From contig NZ_SODP01000002.1 of the NCBI RefSeq assembly GCF_004365355.1, forward strand, positions 124,001 through 188,000: DNA of 64,000 nucleotides. Reading direction: 5' to 3'. Source of the DNA: Kribbella pratensis. Its GTDB lineage: Bacteria > Actinomycetota > Actinomycetes > Propionibacteriales > Kribbellaceae. The notes under the pieces were generated by a model, which ran no database searches, was not told where the DNA came from, and saw only the letters and a list, made by a program, of their open reading frames with translations. Each line of letters starts with the position of its first letter. The stretch's first letter is position 1. Shown here piece after piece: positions 16,156 through 25,043 of the stretch. The translations under genes and the position numbers were made by a program.

Positions 16156-18048
16156 CTAAGCTGCCTTGGCGAACTGGGTTGCGTAGAGGTCGGCGTAGAG
16201 GCCGCCTGCGGCGAGGAGTTCGTCGTGGGTGCCGCGTTCGCGGATGCGGCCTTCGTCGAGGACGAGGATGACGTCGGCGTTGCGGATCGTCGACAGGCGG
16301 TGCGCGATGACGAGCGACGTCCGGCCGACCAGCGCGTTGGCCAGTGCGGCCTGGACCGCGGCCTCCGATTCGGAGTCGAGGTGGGCGGTCGCCTCGTCGA
16401 GGATGACGATCGACGGGGACTTGAGCAGGAGCCGGGCAATCGCGAGGCGTTGGCGCTCACCACCGGACAGCCGGTAGCCGCGATCGCCGACCACGGTGTC
16501 GAGGCCGTCGGGCAGGCTCTTGACGAGCGTCGCGATCTGCGCGCCTTCGAGCGCCTTCTGCAGTTCGTCATCGGTGGCATCCGGGCGAGCCAGCAGCAGG
16601 TTGGCGCGGATCGTGTCGTGGTACATGTGCGAGTCCTGGGTGACGACGCCGATCGCCGCGCGGAGCGAGCTCTGCGTGACTTCGCGGACGTCGTGGCCGC
16701 CGACGAGGACGGCTCCGCCGGTTGCGTCGTACATGCGGGAGACGAGCGAGGACAGCGTCGACTTGCCGGCGCCGGACGGGCCGACGACCGCGACCAGCTG
16801 GCCGGGCTCGACGGTGAACGTGACGTCCTTGAGGACCTCTTCACCGGTCTCGGCCGACAGCGTCGCGACCGACTCGAGCGAGGCGAGCGACACCTCCTCG
16901 GCCGACGGGTAGTGGAACGAGACGTGGTCGAACTCGATCGACGGCTCCACGGTCGGCGGCAGCTCGCGTGCATCCTTGCGGTCGGCAACCATCGGCGGGA
17001 GGTCGAGGACCTCGAGCACCCGCTCGAAGCTGACCAGGGTGGTCATCACGTCGACCTGGATGTTGGACAGTGCGGTCAGCGGGCCGTACAGGCGGTTCAG
17101 GTACGCCGTCAGGGCAACGACCGTACCGATGCCAAGGGCACCTTCGACCGCGAAGACGCCGCCGACGCCGTACACGAGGGCGACCGCGAGCGCGGCGACC
17201 AGGGTGAGCGAGACGCGGAAGATGCTGCCGTACATCGCGGTGGTGACGCCGATGTCGCGGACGCGGGCAGCCTTGCCCGCGAAGTCACGCGACGAGTCCT
17301 GGATGCGGCCGAAGACCTTGGCCAGAACCGCGCCGGCGACGTTGAAGCGCTCGGTCATGGTCTGGGCCATCGTGGCGTTGAGCTTGTACGTCTCGGCGGT
17401 TGCCTCACGCAACTTCCCGGCGAGGAGCCGGGCCGGGATGACGAACAGCGGCATGACGACGAGCGCGAGCAGCGTGATCTGCCACGACATCACGAACATC
17501 GCGCCGAGGACGAGGGCGACGCTGAGCAGGTTGCTGACGACGTTCGAGAGCGTCGAGGTGAACGCCTGCTGGGCGCCGAGGACGTCGCCGTTGAGCCGCT
17601 GGATCAGGGCGCCGGTCTGCGTCCGGCTGAAGAAAGCGACCGGCAGCTGCTGCACGTGGTCGAAGACGGCGGTACGGAGGTCATAGACGAGACCTTCACC
17701 GATACGCGCGGAGAACCAGCGCTCGCCGAGGGTGATCGCACTGTTCGCGATCGCCAGCAGGGCGACGACGAAGGCGAGCCAGACGACGACCTGGGCATGC
17801 CCCGGCACGATCCCCTTGTCGATGATCGCGCGGAACAGCAGCGGCGTGACCGCACCGGTTCCGGCGTCGAACGCGACGAGCACGAGGAAGAAGGCGAGGT
17901 AGCCGCGGTACGGACGGGCAAACCCGAGAATCCGCCGGAGCGTGCCGGCGGAAAGCTTGTGGTGACGAACGGAGGAGTCTTTCATCAGCGAGCGCATCGC
18001 ACGCCCGCCTCCGCCTCCCCCGCCGGGAAGTCCAGAAATCTGTGACAT
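16156..18048 (-). CDS. ABC exporter half-transporter (fused membrane and ATPase domains)
   Basis: A 630-residue type I ABC exporter subunit. The N-terminal half has about six membrane segments. The C-terminal ATPase has Walker A GPSGAGKST, signature LSGGERQRLAIARL, Walker B IVILDEATAHLD and the switch His in VIAHRLST. A glycine-rich N-terminal tail precedes the first segment. It may work as a homodimer, since no partner half-transporter is adjacent. The gene is divergent from a marR gene, and the palindrome at 18083-18103 overlaps its promoter, so drug-responsive derepression is likely. Confidence 0.9.
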   Translation of the reverse strand: MSQISGLPGGGGGGGRAMRSLMKDSSVRHHKLSAGTLRRILGFARPYRGYLAFFLVLVAFDAGTGAVTPLLFRAIIDKGIVPGHAQVVVWLAFVVALLAIANSAITLGERWFSARIGEGLVYDLRTAVFDHVQQLPVAFFSRTQTGALIQRLNGDVLGAQQAFTSTLSNVVSNLLSVALVLGAMFVMSWQITLLALVVMPLFVIPARLLAGKLREATAETYKLNATMAQTMTERFNVAGAVLAKVFGRIQDSSRDFAGKAARVRDIGVTTAMYGSIFRVSLTLVAALAVALVYGVGGVFAVEGALGIGTVVALTAYLNRLYGPLTALSNIQVDVMTTLVSFERVLEVLDLPPMVADRKDARELPPTVEPSIEFDHVSFHYPSAEEVSLASLESVATLSAETGEEVLKDVTFTVEPGQLVAVVGPSGAGKSTLSSLVSRMYDATGGAVLVGGHDVREVTQSSLRAAIGVVTQDSHMYHDTIRANLLLARPDATDDELQKALEGAQIATLVKSLPDGLDTVVGDRGYRLSGGERQRLAIARLLLKSPSIVILDEATAHLDSESEAAVQAALANALVGRTSLVIAHRLSTIRNADVILVLDEGRIRERGTHDELLAAGGLYADLYATQFAKAA

Positions 18049-18071
18049 GCAGACCCTTTCGGCAGGGAACA

Positions 18072-18103
18072 GTTATACTGAGGTTAACTCACTATGAGGC
18101 AAC
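18072..18103 (-). promoter_or_regulatory. ABC exporter promoter with MarR-type operator
   Basis: On the minus strand TTGCCT (18102-18097), a 19-base spacer and TATAAC (18077-18072) form a promoter about 25 bases before the exporter start. It is overlapped by a 21-base inverted repeat at 18083-18103: GTTAACTCA, CTA, TGAGGCAAC (7 of 9 pairs). A further TGAGGTT/AACCTCA pair surrounds it. The divergent MarR protein is the obvious ligand. Confidence 0.65.
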
Positions 18104-18174
18104 CTCACAAGATCCCCCTTTGTTCCCTCGCGTGCGCGACGGCCCTACGGGCCGCGCACTACTAGGCTCTGCTC

Positions 18175-18600
18175 ATGCACGGGCCGGATGATGCTGCGGA
18201 ACAGATCGCTGCGTTGCTCGACGGGATTGTCCGGCGGCAGCGGCGGGCTTCGCGGGAGGGGTTCGGGGAGAGCGTCACGCACGGGCAGTTCCGCGTACTG
18301 CGGACGCTCGACCGCGCGGACCGAGCCCTCCGCCTGAGCGAACTGGCTGCCCAGCTCGGCATCGTCCCGCGCTCAGCCACCTCCGTCGTCGACGACCTCG
18401 AGGCCGCCGGTCTGGTAGCACGCCAACCGGATCCCCATGACCGGCGCGCCACCCTCGTCGATCTCACCCCGGACGGCCGCCAGATCCTCAACACGCTCCG
18501 CGAGAAGCGCCGCGACGTGATGGTCAGCCAACTCTCCCGCCTGACCGACGCCGAACAACAAACCCTCGCCCACCTCCTCCACCGCCTCGCCGAAGACTGA
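18175..18600 (+). CDS. MarR-family transcriptional regulator
   Basis: A 141-residue winged-helix protein. The recognition helix region is LRLSELAAQLGIVPRSATSVVDDLEAAGLV (about residues 52-81), followed by the wing with the conserved DPHDRRATLVDLT motif. It is transcribed divergently from the ABC exporter with 126 bases between starts and very probably represses it through the operator at 18083-18103. The inducing ligand is unknown. Confidence 0.88.
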   Translation: MHGPDDAAEQIAALLDGIVRRQRRASREGFGESVTHGQFRVLRTLDRADRALRLSELAAQLGIVPRSATSVVDDLEAAGLVARQPDPHDRRATLVDLTPDGRQILNTLREKRRDVMVSQLSRLTDAEQQTLAHLLHRLAED

Positions 18601-18627
18601 AACGGCGGCCCCCGGGGAGGAGCGTGC

Positions 18628-19278
18628 TCACCGCCCTCGGTCCGGAGCAGCCGCGCCGAGATGTGCGAGTACGGCGAGCACGCGGCGGTGACCGTCCTCG
18701 CTCTCGGGCAGCGACAGCTTGGTGAAGAGGTGACGCACATGCGCCTCGACGGTTCGTTCGCTGAGGTAGAGGCGTTTGGCGATGCCGTTGTTGGTCAGAC
18801 CTTCGGCCATCAGCTCGAGTACGCCGCGCTCGCGCTCGGTCAGCGTCCCGAGCGGATCGTGTCGCGCCACCAGGCCCGCGACCACCTGCGGATCCAGCGC
18901 CGAACCGCCGGCCGCGACCCGCTCGGCGGCGGCGAGGAACTCGGCCACGTCGAGCACGCGATCCTTCAGCAGGTAGCCGAATCCGCCGCGCGACACGAGA
19001 TCCACCACGTGCTGCGTCTCGATGTGCTGCGACAGCAGCAGTACGCCGAGCTCCGGATAAGTGCTCTTCACGGCCTGCGCAGCGCGGGCGCCTTCGTCGG
19101 TATGCGTCGGCGGCATCCGGATGTCCGCGACGACAAGATCCGGCTGGTACGTCGCGACCGCCGCGAGCAGACCGTCCGCGTCGCCGAGGGTCGCGACCAC
19201 CTCGTGTCCGCCGTCGACGAAGAGCATCCTGAGCCCTTCGCGCAACAGCACCTGGTCCTCGGCGATCACGATCCGCAT
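18628..19278 (-). CDS. NarL/LuxR-type response regulator
   Basis: A 216-residue response regulator. The receiver domain has the acidic pocket AEDQ, the phosphoacceptor Asp52 in VVADIRMP and the conserved Lys in YLLKDR. The C-terminal LuxR helix-turn-helix begins at LTERERGVLELMAEGLTNNGIAKRL (about residues 143-167). Its start overlaps the upstream histidine kinase by 13 bases, so the two form a coupled two-component pair. Confidence 0.9.
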   Translation of the reverse strand: MRIVIAEDQVLLREGLRMLFVDGGHEVVATLGDADGLLAAVATYQPDLVVADIRMPPTHTDEGARAAQAVKSTYPELGVLLLSQHIETQHVVDLVSRGGFGYLLKDRVLDVAEFLAAAERVAAGGSALDPQVVAGLVARHDPLGTLTERERGVLELMAEGLTNNGIAKRLYLSERTVEAHVRHLFTKLSLPESEDGHRRVLAVLAHLGAAAPDRGR

Positions 19279-21227
19279 GGCAACTCCGCGACAAGCGTCG
19301 TACCAGCACCTGGCCGGCTCTGTACCTGGAATGTGCCACCGAGAGCCGCGACGCGATCCGCGAGACCGGTGAGTCCGGTGCCGTGGCGTGGTGTGGCACC
19401 GCCGATGCCGTCGTCGACCACGCGGACGACGAGGTGCCCGCGGTCGTGGTCGGCGATCAGGTCGACGCGAGTGGCGTCGGCGTGCTTCACGGCGTTGGTG
19501 AGGCCCTCACAACAGATGAAGTACGCCGCGGCCTCGACGCCGGTGTCGAACCGTCGCTCCGGCATCCGCACCGAAACCGGCAGCGGAGCCCGCCGAGCCA
19601 ACTCCTCACAGGCAGGCGCAAGCCCCGAGTCAAGCTGCGCCGGCGGTAGTCCCCGCGCAAGCTCCCGCAACTCCCCGATAGCAACAGTCGCCTCCGCAAC
19701 CGCGCCGTCCAACGTGGTCCTGATGTCTGCAGTAGCTGCAGTCGCTAGTTGGTGCTGGGCGTGCCGGAGGGCAAGGCCTATGGAGACCAGGCGTTGCTGG
19801 GCACCGTCGTGGAGGTCTCGTTCGATGCGGCGGCGTTCGGCGTGGGTCGCGGTGATGATGCGGGTGCGGGAGGCTTTGACCTCGACCAGCTGGACGTTGA
19901 GCTCGGCGCGGAGGCGGGCGATCTCGACGGCGAGCCCGCTGTCCTCGACGACGCGGCGCACCAGGTCCGGGCCCAGCGCGCTCGCCCCGTCGTACCGCAC
20001 CACGCCGATCGGCTGGTCACCGCGCTCGATCGCGATCCGGTGCCGCGCATCCATGTCCTCACGAGGCGCGCCGGACAGATCGACGTACCGGCGGCTCTCC
20101 GGGAGGAAGACGAGCAACTCCAGCGTCGGGTCGCCGAGGATCTCGCCGAGGACCGCCTCCACGTCCTCCGGCGGACGTCGGCCGGCGCGTACGTCGTCGA
20201 GGAACGCCGTCATCCGGTGCAATGCGTCGTACCGGGATCGGTTGAAACGCCGGTCGACGGCGTCCTGGATGCGGGCCCGCAACGGACGGAACAGGAACGC
20301 ACAGACGAGGGTCGCGACCGCCGTCGTCCACGCCGACCCCCGGCCGAGAAAGGCGCCGAGGGCAACGGTCAGGACGGCGTACGACGCCAGCAGGAGAAGT
20401 GTCAGACCCGCATACGCAACGGTCCGGCTGATGAAGAAGTCGATGTCGTACAAGCGGTACCGCAGGATCGCCGCGCCCGCCGCCAACGGCAACCCGGTCA
20501 GCGCGAGCGCGGCGATGATCCCGGCGGCCGGGTTGACGTACCAGAGCACGAAGCTGGTCGGCAACGCGATCCCCGCGATCACCGCGGCGAGCACGAACCA
20601 CTTCAGCTGTTGGCGTTCCAGCCCGGTGGACCGATGGAACCGTACGGCGAGAGAGGCGACCGCGCCGAGCATCGAGCCGAGGAACAATGGCATACCGATC
20701 CCGAGCAGCAGCCCGGTCGGTAGCGCGGACACCGCCCAGGGATTGCGCCCCGAGACGAAGTCGCGACCGCGATCCGGGCTGAGCGACCACGCCGCCATGC
20801 TGATTAGCAGCCCGACTCCGCCGGTCCACGCCAACGCCCGCCAACGGCCGCTCAGGAACCGACCGGTCGGAAACAGCAGGAACGTCAGCGTCCAGCCGTA
20901 CCCGTTCGGCAGCCAGCTGACCGCCGAGATCGCCTCGCCGATGGGGCCGCCCGGCCACCCCTCCGCGGCCGCGCGGAGACCCCATCCCTGCGCCACGTCC
21001 GACGCGAACGCGTTCAGCAGTCCGAAACCGCAGAACAACCAGCCGATCGCGTTCCCCGGCCGCCGCTGCACGATCGCCGCACCCGCGCCGACCGTGGCCA
21101 GCGCGAACAGCCCGTACAGCAGCGTGTCGTAGACCGGTTCGAGGCGCCACGACAAGCCGATCGCGGCGATCTCCGCGACCACGCACACCCCGAACATCAC
21201 GGCCGGCACCGGCCGACGCCCTCGCAC
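19266..21227 (-). CDS. Sensor histidine kinase (HisKA_3 type) with multi-spanning membrane sensor
   Basis: A 653-residue kinase. Residues 1-300 hold about eight hydrophobic segments with short loops, suggesting a signal sensed in or near the membrane. A linker leads to the dimerisation helix with phosphoacceptor His in RRRIERDLHDGAQQR (around residue 470). The C-terminal HATPase has an N box and a GIGG-type G box (VDDGIGGATP). It pairs with the overlapping response regulator. The divergent membrane protein gene at 21359 is a plausible target; no known stimulus can be assigned. Confidence 0.88.
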   Translation of the reverse strand: MRGRRPVPAVMFGVCVVAEIAAIGLSWRLEPVYDTLLYGLFALATVGAGAAIVQRRPGNAIGWLFCGFGLLNAFASDVAQGWGLRAAAEGWPGGPIGEAISAVSWLPNGYGWTLTFLLFPTGRFLSGRWRALAWTGGVGLLISMAAWSLSPDRGRDFVSGRNPWAVSALPTGLLLGIGMPLFLGSMLGAVASLAVRFHRSTGLERQQLKWFVLAAVIAGIALPTSFVLWYVNPAAGIIAALALTGLPLAAGAAILRYRLYDIDFFISRTVAYAGLTLLLLASYAVLTVALGAFLGRGSAWTTAVATLVCAFLFRPLRARIQDAVDRRFNRSRYDALHRMTAFLDDVRAGRRPPEDVEAVLGEILGDPTLELLVFLPESRRYVDLSGAPREDMDARHRIAIERGDQPIGVVRYDGASALGPDLVRRVVEDSGLAVEIARLRAELNVQLVEVKASRTRIITATHAERRRIERDLHDGAQQRLVSIGLALRHAQHQLATAATADIRTTLDGAVAEATVAIGELRELARGLPPAQLDSGLAPACEELARRAPLPVSVRMPERRFDTGVEAAAYFICCEGLTNAVKHADATRVDLIADHDRGHLVVRVVDDGIGGATPRHGTGLTGLADRVAALGGTFQVQSRPGAGTTLVAELPCGS

Positions 21228-21358
21228 GGCACCATCGTGGCAGCGCCGGACCGTCCCGCCAACAGTGCTGGCACGTACGCGAACGTCGTACTGCCGCCGA
21301 TGTGCGCGGCAGCCGTCGATTCCTACCGTCGAAGCACAATCGTCGAAAGGTGGGAACC

Positions 21359-21979
21359 ATGAACCGCAATCTGACCATCGCAGGCCTGGTCGGCGCTGCC
21401 CTGACCACGGTCTCCGGCATCATCATCGAGGCCGTTGTGAAACCGGCGTCCGATGTGTCCGACAAGATGTGGAGCTACCCATGGACCAGTCACAGCCTGG
21501 TCCCCGCCTCACTCGCCAACGCAGTACTCCATCTGCTCGTCGTCCTCGGGACGATCGCGTTCCTGCAGGTGATGACACGACGGGCCGGCCGCGTCGGAGG
21601 CGCACTCGCCACGGCCGGCGCGGTGATCCTGTTCCTCGCCGAGTTCGCCTCGCTCCCGATCGCCGATCAGCGACTGGACGAGACCGGTCCGCAACTGGTC
21701 GGTGCGTTCTTCGGGCTCGGTGTCGCGCTCACCGGGATCGGCCTGACCGTGGCCGGCATCGCCGTACTGCGCTCGCCCGAGTGGACCGGCTGGCAGCGGT
21801 ACGCCGCGCTGGTGGCAGGCATCTGGTCACTCGTGATGATCGGCGTCAGCGCGACCAGCGCGCTGCCGGTCGGGGTTGCGATCTACGGGCTGACGCTGTG
21901 CGCACTGTTCGCGGCCGTCCTCACGCAGCAGCCCAGCTCGGCGACCGAGCCCCGGATCAGTGCTCGGATCGAGAGCTGA
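21359..21979 (+). CDS. Hypothetical six-segment membrane protein
   Basis: A 206-residue protein with about six hydrophobic segments and a short polar tail. No catalytic motif is recognised. The start at 21359 follows AAAGGTGGG. It is divergent from the two-component system by 131 bases, and the shared region has three CGTCGA repeats near 21313-21346, so control by that system is a reasonable guess. Confidence 0.65.
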   Translation: MNRNLTIAGLVGAALTTVSGIIIEAVVKPASDVSDKMWSYPWTSHSLVPASLANAVLHLLVVLGTIAFLQVMTRRAGRVGGALATAGAVILFLAEFASLPIADQRLDETGPQLVGAFFGLGVALTGIGLTVAGIAVLRSPEWTGWQRYAALVAGIWSLVMIGVSATSALPVGVAIYGLTLCALFAAVLTQQPSSATEPRISARIES

Positions 21980-22021
21980 CGATACTCGCCCGCTGGCAGC
22001 TGCTGAACAGAGCACCAGAGA

Positions 22022-22988
22022 CTAGTTGCCCGCAGCAAGGGCTCTGGCGGTGGCGAGGTCGTAGAGGAACGTGTTGACCGGTGTGGGGACGCCTGCCTCG
22101 TTGCCCAGGCGGACTACCGCGCCGGTCCACGCATCGAGCTCGGAGGGGCGGCCGGCAATGAGGTCGCGCTGGAGCGAAGTGGTGCCGTCAGCCGGGAGTC
22201 CGTCGATCCAGGCAAGGGTGCGAGCTACGACATCCTCGGCGAGGTGGATGCCTCGGGCAACGGCGACGTCGCGGATCTCGGCGGTGGCGTCGGTGAGGAG
22301 TTTCCGGGTGGCGGGGTGCGTGCGGAGTACGCCGTACCCGGCGCCCGTCGCGGCGCCGAGGCCGCCGCTCGGAACGACCGAGAGGAACTTGGCCCACAGC
22401 GCGGCCCAGATGTCCTCCGGGACAACGGCTTGCAGTCCGGCGGCGACGAATGCCTCCCGGAGCGAGTCAGCCCGCGAGGACTGCCGGTTGTCCCACTCGG
22501 CGAACGTCAGCTTGCCGCTTCCGAGGTGCCGGATGATCCCCGGCCCGTCGACATACGCGATCACCTCGGCCGCACCGGGCAGTACGGCGTCCCGCCCGAA
22601 CGACTCGGCGACCTGGTCCGGTGCCTCTACGCCGTTCTGCACCGTGACGATCGCCGTATCCGGACCGACGAGCGGCTGGATCGACTCGATCGCCTCGGAC
22701 AGCTGCCAGGTCTTCACGCTGACCAGAACGTAGTCGACCACGCCGAGCTCGGCCGGTTCATTCGTCGCCTGCACCGGCAACTGGAGATCGCCGACAGGGC
22801 TCTGCACCACCAAGCCGTCCGACCTCAACGCCTCGAGGTGCTTGCCCCGCGCCACGAACCCGACATCCGAAGGTCCGCGGCATCATCCCGACCGACGCGG
22901 CGATCGCGACCCGGGTCTGCCCCGCCGCGGCCAGCCGCGCACCGAAGTACCCACCGACGCCGCCCGCGCCGACGATCCCGATCCTCAC
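22022..22988 (-). pseudogene. 2-dehydropantoate 2-reductase family (PanE/ApbA) gene, frameshifted
   Basis: The N-terminal Rossmann start (VRIGIVGAGGVGGYFGARLAAAG) is read from the GTG at 22988, preceded by GGAG. The remainder, beginning FVARGKHLEALRSDGLVV, is in a different frame and runs to 22022 with a good PanE C-terminal domain. About 50 extra bases at 22869-22919 separate the two halves, with a length leaving remainder one on division by three. The isolated C-terminal frame (277 residues from 22855) lacks the GxGxxG loop and would not bind NADPH. It is either a recent pseudogene or a sequence error. The canonical role is pantoate synthesis, but many paralogues act on other ketoacids. Confidence 0.75.
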
Positions 22989-23000
22989 AAGCTGCTCCCT

Positions 23001-23023
23001 TGTTACCGGTTTAACTGGTAACA
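23001..23023. promoter_or_regulatory. 23-bp palindromic operator between panE-like and CGNR genes
   Basis: TGTTACCGGTT (23001-23011), a central T, then AACTGGTAACA (23013-23023): ten of eleven positions pair. It lies in the 53-base divergent region, close enough to block both promoters. The adjacent CGNR zinc-finger protein is the likely binder. Confidence 0.65.
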
Positions 23024-23041
23024 CGATGATAGGCTACGACC

Positions 23042-23569
23042 ATGAACACGCGCTTCACCTGGGTCGGCGGCCGCCCGTCGGTCGATTTCACCGCGACCGT
23101 CGGCAAGCGGGAGCAGGTGCCGTTCGAGCGCATGCCGGAGCCGGCAGATCTGGCTCGCTGGTTCCGCGAGGCAGGCCTCACCCGGGACGAGGTGCCGGTC
23201 TCGCGCCGCGCGTACGGGCAGGCGATCCAGCTCCGGGAGGCGCTCTACCGGCTCCTCACCGGCACGACCCTCCCCGCCGACCTCGAGGTGGTCAACCAGT
23301 GGAGCAGCCGCCCACTCGCCGGCCCGCGCCTGACCCCGGACCGCCGCGTAGCCACCGTCCTGACAGACGTTCCCGAGCTGCTGAGCAGGTTGGCCCGGGA
23401 CGCCGTCGACCTGCTCACCGGTCCACTGGCCGAGCGGATCCGGGTCTGCGCGTCCGACGACTGTTCCCTGCTGTTCGTCGACGCGAGCCGTCCCGGCCGA
23501 CGCCGATGGTGCTCGATGAACACCTGCGGAGCCCGCGCGAAGATGGCGACGTACCGCGCGGCGGATTGA
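23042..23569 (+). CDS. CGNR zinc-finger / ABATE-domain transcriptional regulator
   Basis: A 175-residue protein. The N-terminal ABATE domain begins with FTWVGGRPSVDFTATV (usually GG-LALDFLNT in the family), presumably for ligand sensing. The C-terminal zinc finger has CxxxxC (RVCASDDCS) and, 25 residues on, WCSMNTCGARAK. The hallmark CGNR tetrapeptide reads CGAR here. Such regulators are often autoregulated, and the palindrome at 23001-23023 is immediately upstream. A weak TAGGCT -10 just before the ATG suggests a leaderless message. Confidence 0.82.
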   Translation: MNTRFTWVGGRPSVDFTATVGKREQVPFERMPEPADLARWFREAGLTRDEVPVSRRAYGQAIQLREALYRLLTGTTLPADLEVVNQWSSRPLAGPRLTPDRRVATVLTDVPELLSRLARDAVDLLTGPLAERIRVCASDDCSLLFVDASRPGRRRWCSMNTCGARAKMATYRAAD

Positions 23570-23622
23570 GAAGTTCGCGCAATCCACCGGGGCGCGGGCA
23601 GTCCGGCTGGTTGATTGTCGGC

Positions 23623-24150
23623 ATGCGTACACCGACTACTACTCCGGCACAGGCGGCCGGAATGATCCGCCGGGACCAGGAACTCCTGCTGAGCCGGGTC
23701 GAGGGAAAGAGCGAGGACGAACTGCGGGCGCCGTACGACGTGACCGCGGGCCCGCTCGGGGACTTCTGCGACTCGTTGCACGACCTGGTCGCCCATGTGC
23801 TGATGTGGGACGAGATCAACCTCGCCGTACTCCGGGATGCCAAAGCGGGCCGGCTGCATTGGAGCCTCGATCCCCGCTGGGAGACCGCCGAGATCGGGCG
23901 AGCGCTCAACCTGGGCGGCGTCGAAGCGGGACGGCGGATCCCGTCCGAGCTGGTTCTCCACCGGTTCCACAGCGTCGGCGCCGCGGTCCTGGCCGAGATC
24001 GAGCAGTACGACGAGCAGGCGTGGGCCGACCCGTCGACCGGCGCCGGATTCGACGGCGGGATCGGGGCTCTCGCCGAGTACGTATCCACGACGCCGGACG
24101 GATTCCTGTTCGCTCACGCGGCCCGCCACCTCTCGCCGGTCGCCGCATGA
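23623..24150 (+). CDS. DinB/ClbS-like four-helix-bundle protein
   Basis: A 175-residue, mostly helical protein. The LHDLVAHVLMWDEINL stretch (about residues 52-67) and the late FLFAHAARHLSPV resemble ClbS/DfsB and maleylpyruvate-isomerase N-terminal proteins of the DinB superfamily, which use a His triad for metal. The GADEL-like opening (EGKSEDELRAPYD) also fits. Function is unassigned; relatives act in thiol transfer or self-protection against genotoxins. Its stop overlaps the start of the next gene (ATGA), so the two are probably coupled. Confidence 0.7.
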   Translation: MRTPTTTPAQAAGMIRRDQELLLSRVEGKSEDELRAPYDVTAGPLGDFCDSLHDLVAHVLMWDEINLAVLRDAKAGRLHWSLDPRWETAEIGRALNLGGVEAGRRIPSELVLHRFHSVGAAVLAEIEQYDEQAWADPSTGAGFDGGIGALAEYVSTTPDGFLFAHAARHLSPVAA

Positions 24151-25043
24151 ACCACGAGCTCATCGACAGCCCGGAGTACGGTTCGGAGACCGATGCGCTC
24201 CTGAAGGTGCTGGCCGACGCGCCGGCGATCGACGGTTCCTACGAAGCACTGCTGCTGGATCGGGAAGACCTGCCGGATCCCACACTGGCCGGCCGGCCCG
24301 ATCCCCGCGTTTCGTTGGACGACCTGACGATCGAACTGCCGGGACGCACGCTGGAAGCACGGGTCTACCGGTACGCGACACGGCCCCGGCCGATCGTCCT
24401 CTGGCTGCACGGCGGCGGGTTCATCGGCGGTCACCTGCGCGACATCGAGTACGCGACCTCCGGGATCGCTGCCAACGGCAACGTCACCGTTGTCTCGCTC
24501 AACTATCGCCTGGCGCCCGAAAACCCTTATCCAGCAGGCCTTCACGACACCTACGAGACGCTGCAGTGGATCCGTGAGCACACAACCGAGCTCCACGGTG
24601 ACGGCCGAATCGTCATCGGCGGTCAAAGTGCGGGCGCGGCCCTCGCCGCCGGCGCCTGCCTGCTGGCGCGGGACGAAGGCACCCCACTCCCCGATCGCCA
24701 GATCCTCTGTTACCCAACTCTGGACCTCCACCCGGACGCAGAGTGGCACGAGTGGTACTTCGCCACGGACGAGATCCCCGCGACCGGCATACCGCTCCAC
24801 GCAGACTCGCTCGCTGGCCTCCCGCCGACGCTGATGCTCGCCGCCGGCCGGGACTCACTGCGACCGGACGCCGTCGCCTACGCCAACCGTCTCGATCAAG
24901 CCGGTATACCAACCAGGCTTGTCGAGTACGCCGAGACCATGCACGCGTTTCTCAACTTCCCCGCCGCCTTGTCAGCCGGCCGTCATGCGGTCGAACTGAT
25001 CGGCGCCGACCTCCGCTCGACGTTCAGTGCACTCCCCGCATGA
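24147..25043 (+). CDS. Alpha/beta hydrolase, hormone-sensitive-lipase-like esterase
   Basis: A 298-residue esterase of the HSL (family IV) group. The oxyanion motif HGGG is at residues 88-91 and the nucleophile Ser161 in GGQSAGA. The acid is in GRDSLRPDA (about 240-248) and the His in MHAFLNF (about 275). It probably hydrolyses short acyl esters in the cytoplasm. The ATG at 24147 overlaps the preceding stop. The 3-prime end overlaps the convergent POT transporter by 20 bases. Confidence 0.87.
   Translation: MNHELIDSPEYGSETDALLKVLADAPAIDGSYEALLLDREDLPDPTLAGRPDPRVSLDDLTIELPGRTLEARVYRYATRPRPIVLWLHGGGFIGGHLRDIEYATSGIAANGNVTVVSLNYRLAPENPYPAGLHDTYETLQWIREHTTELHGDGRIVIGGQSAGAALAAGACLLARDEGTPLPDRQILCYPTLDLHPDAEWHEWYFATDEIPATGIPLHADSLAGLPPTLMLAAGRDSLRPDAVAYANRLDQAGIPTRLVEYAETMHAFLNFPAALSAGRHAVELIGADLRSTFSALPA

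Noticed and set aside
15787..18045. 752-codon plus-strand frame opposite the GH95 and ABC genes
   Set aside because: It is antisense to two genes with full catalytic motifs, and its protein is charged low-complexity sequence.
18661..21132. 823-codon plus-strand frame opposite the two-component system
   Set aside because: It spans two real genes in the opposite direction and carries no recognisable domain.
22758..23024. 88-codon frame at the start of the panE-like gene as a separate small gene
   Set aside because: Its first half is the Rossmann start of PanE and its second half is out-of-frame sequence, so it is part of the broken gene.
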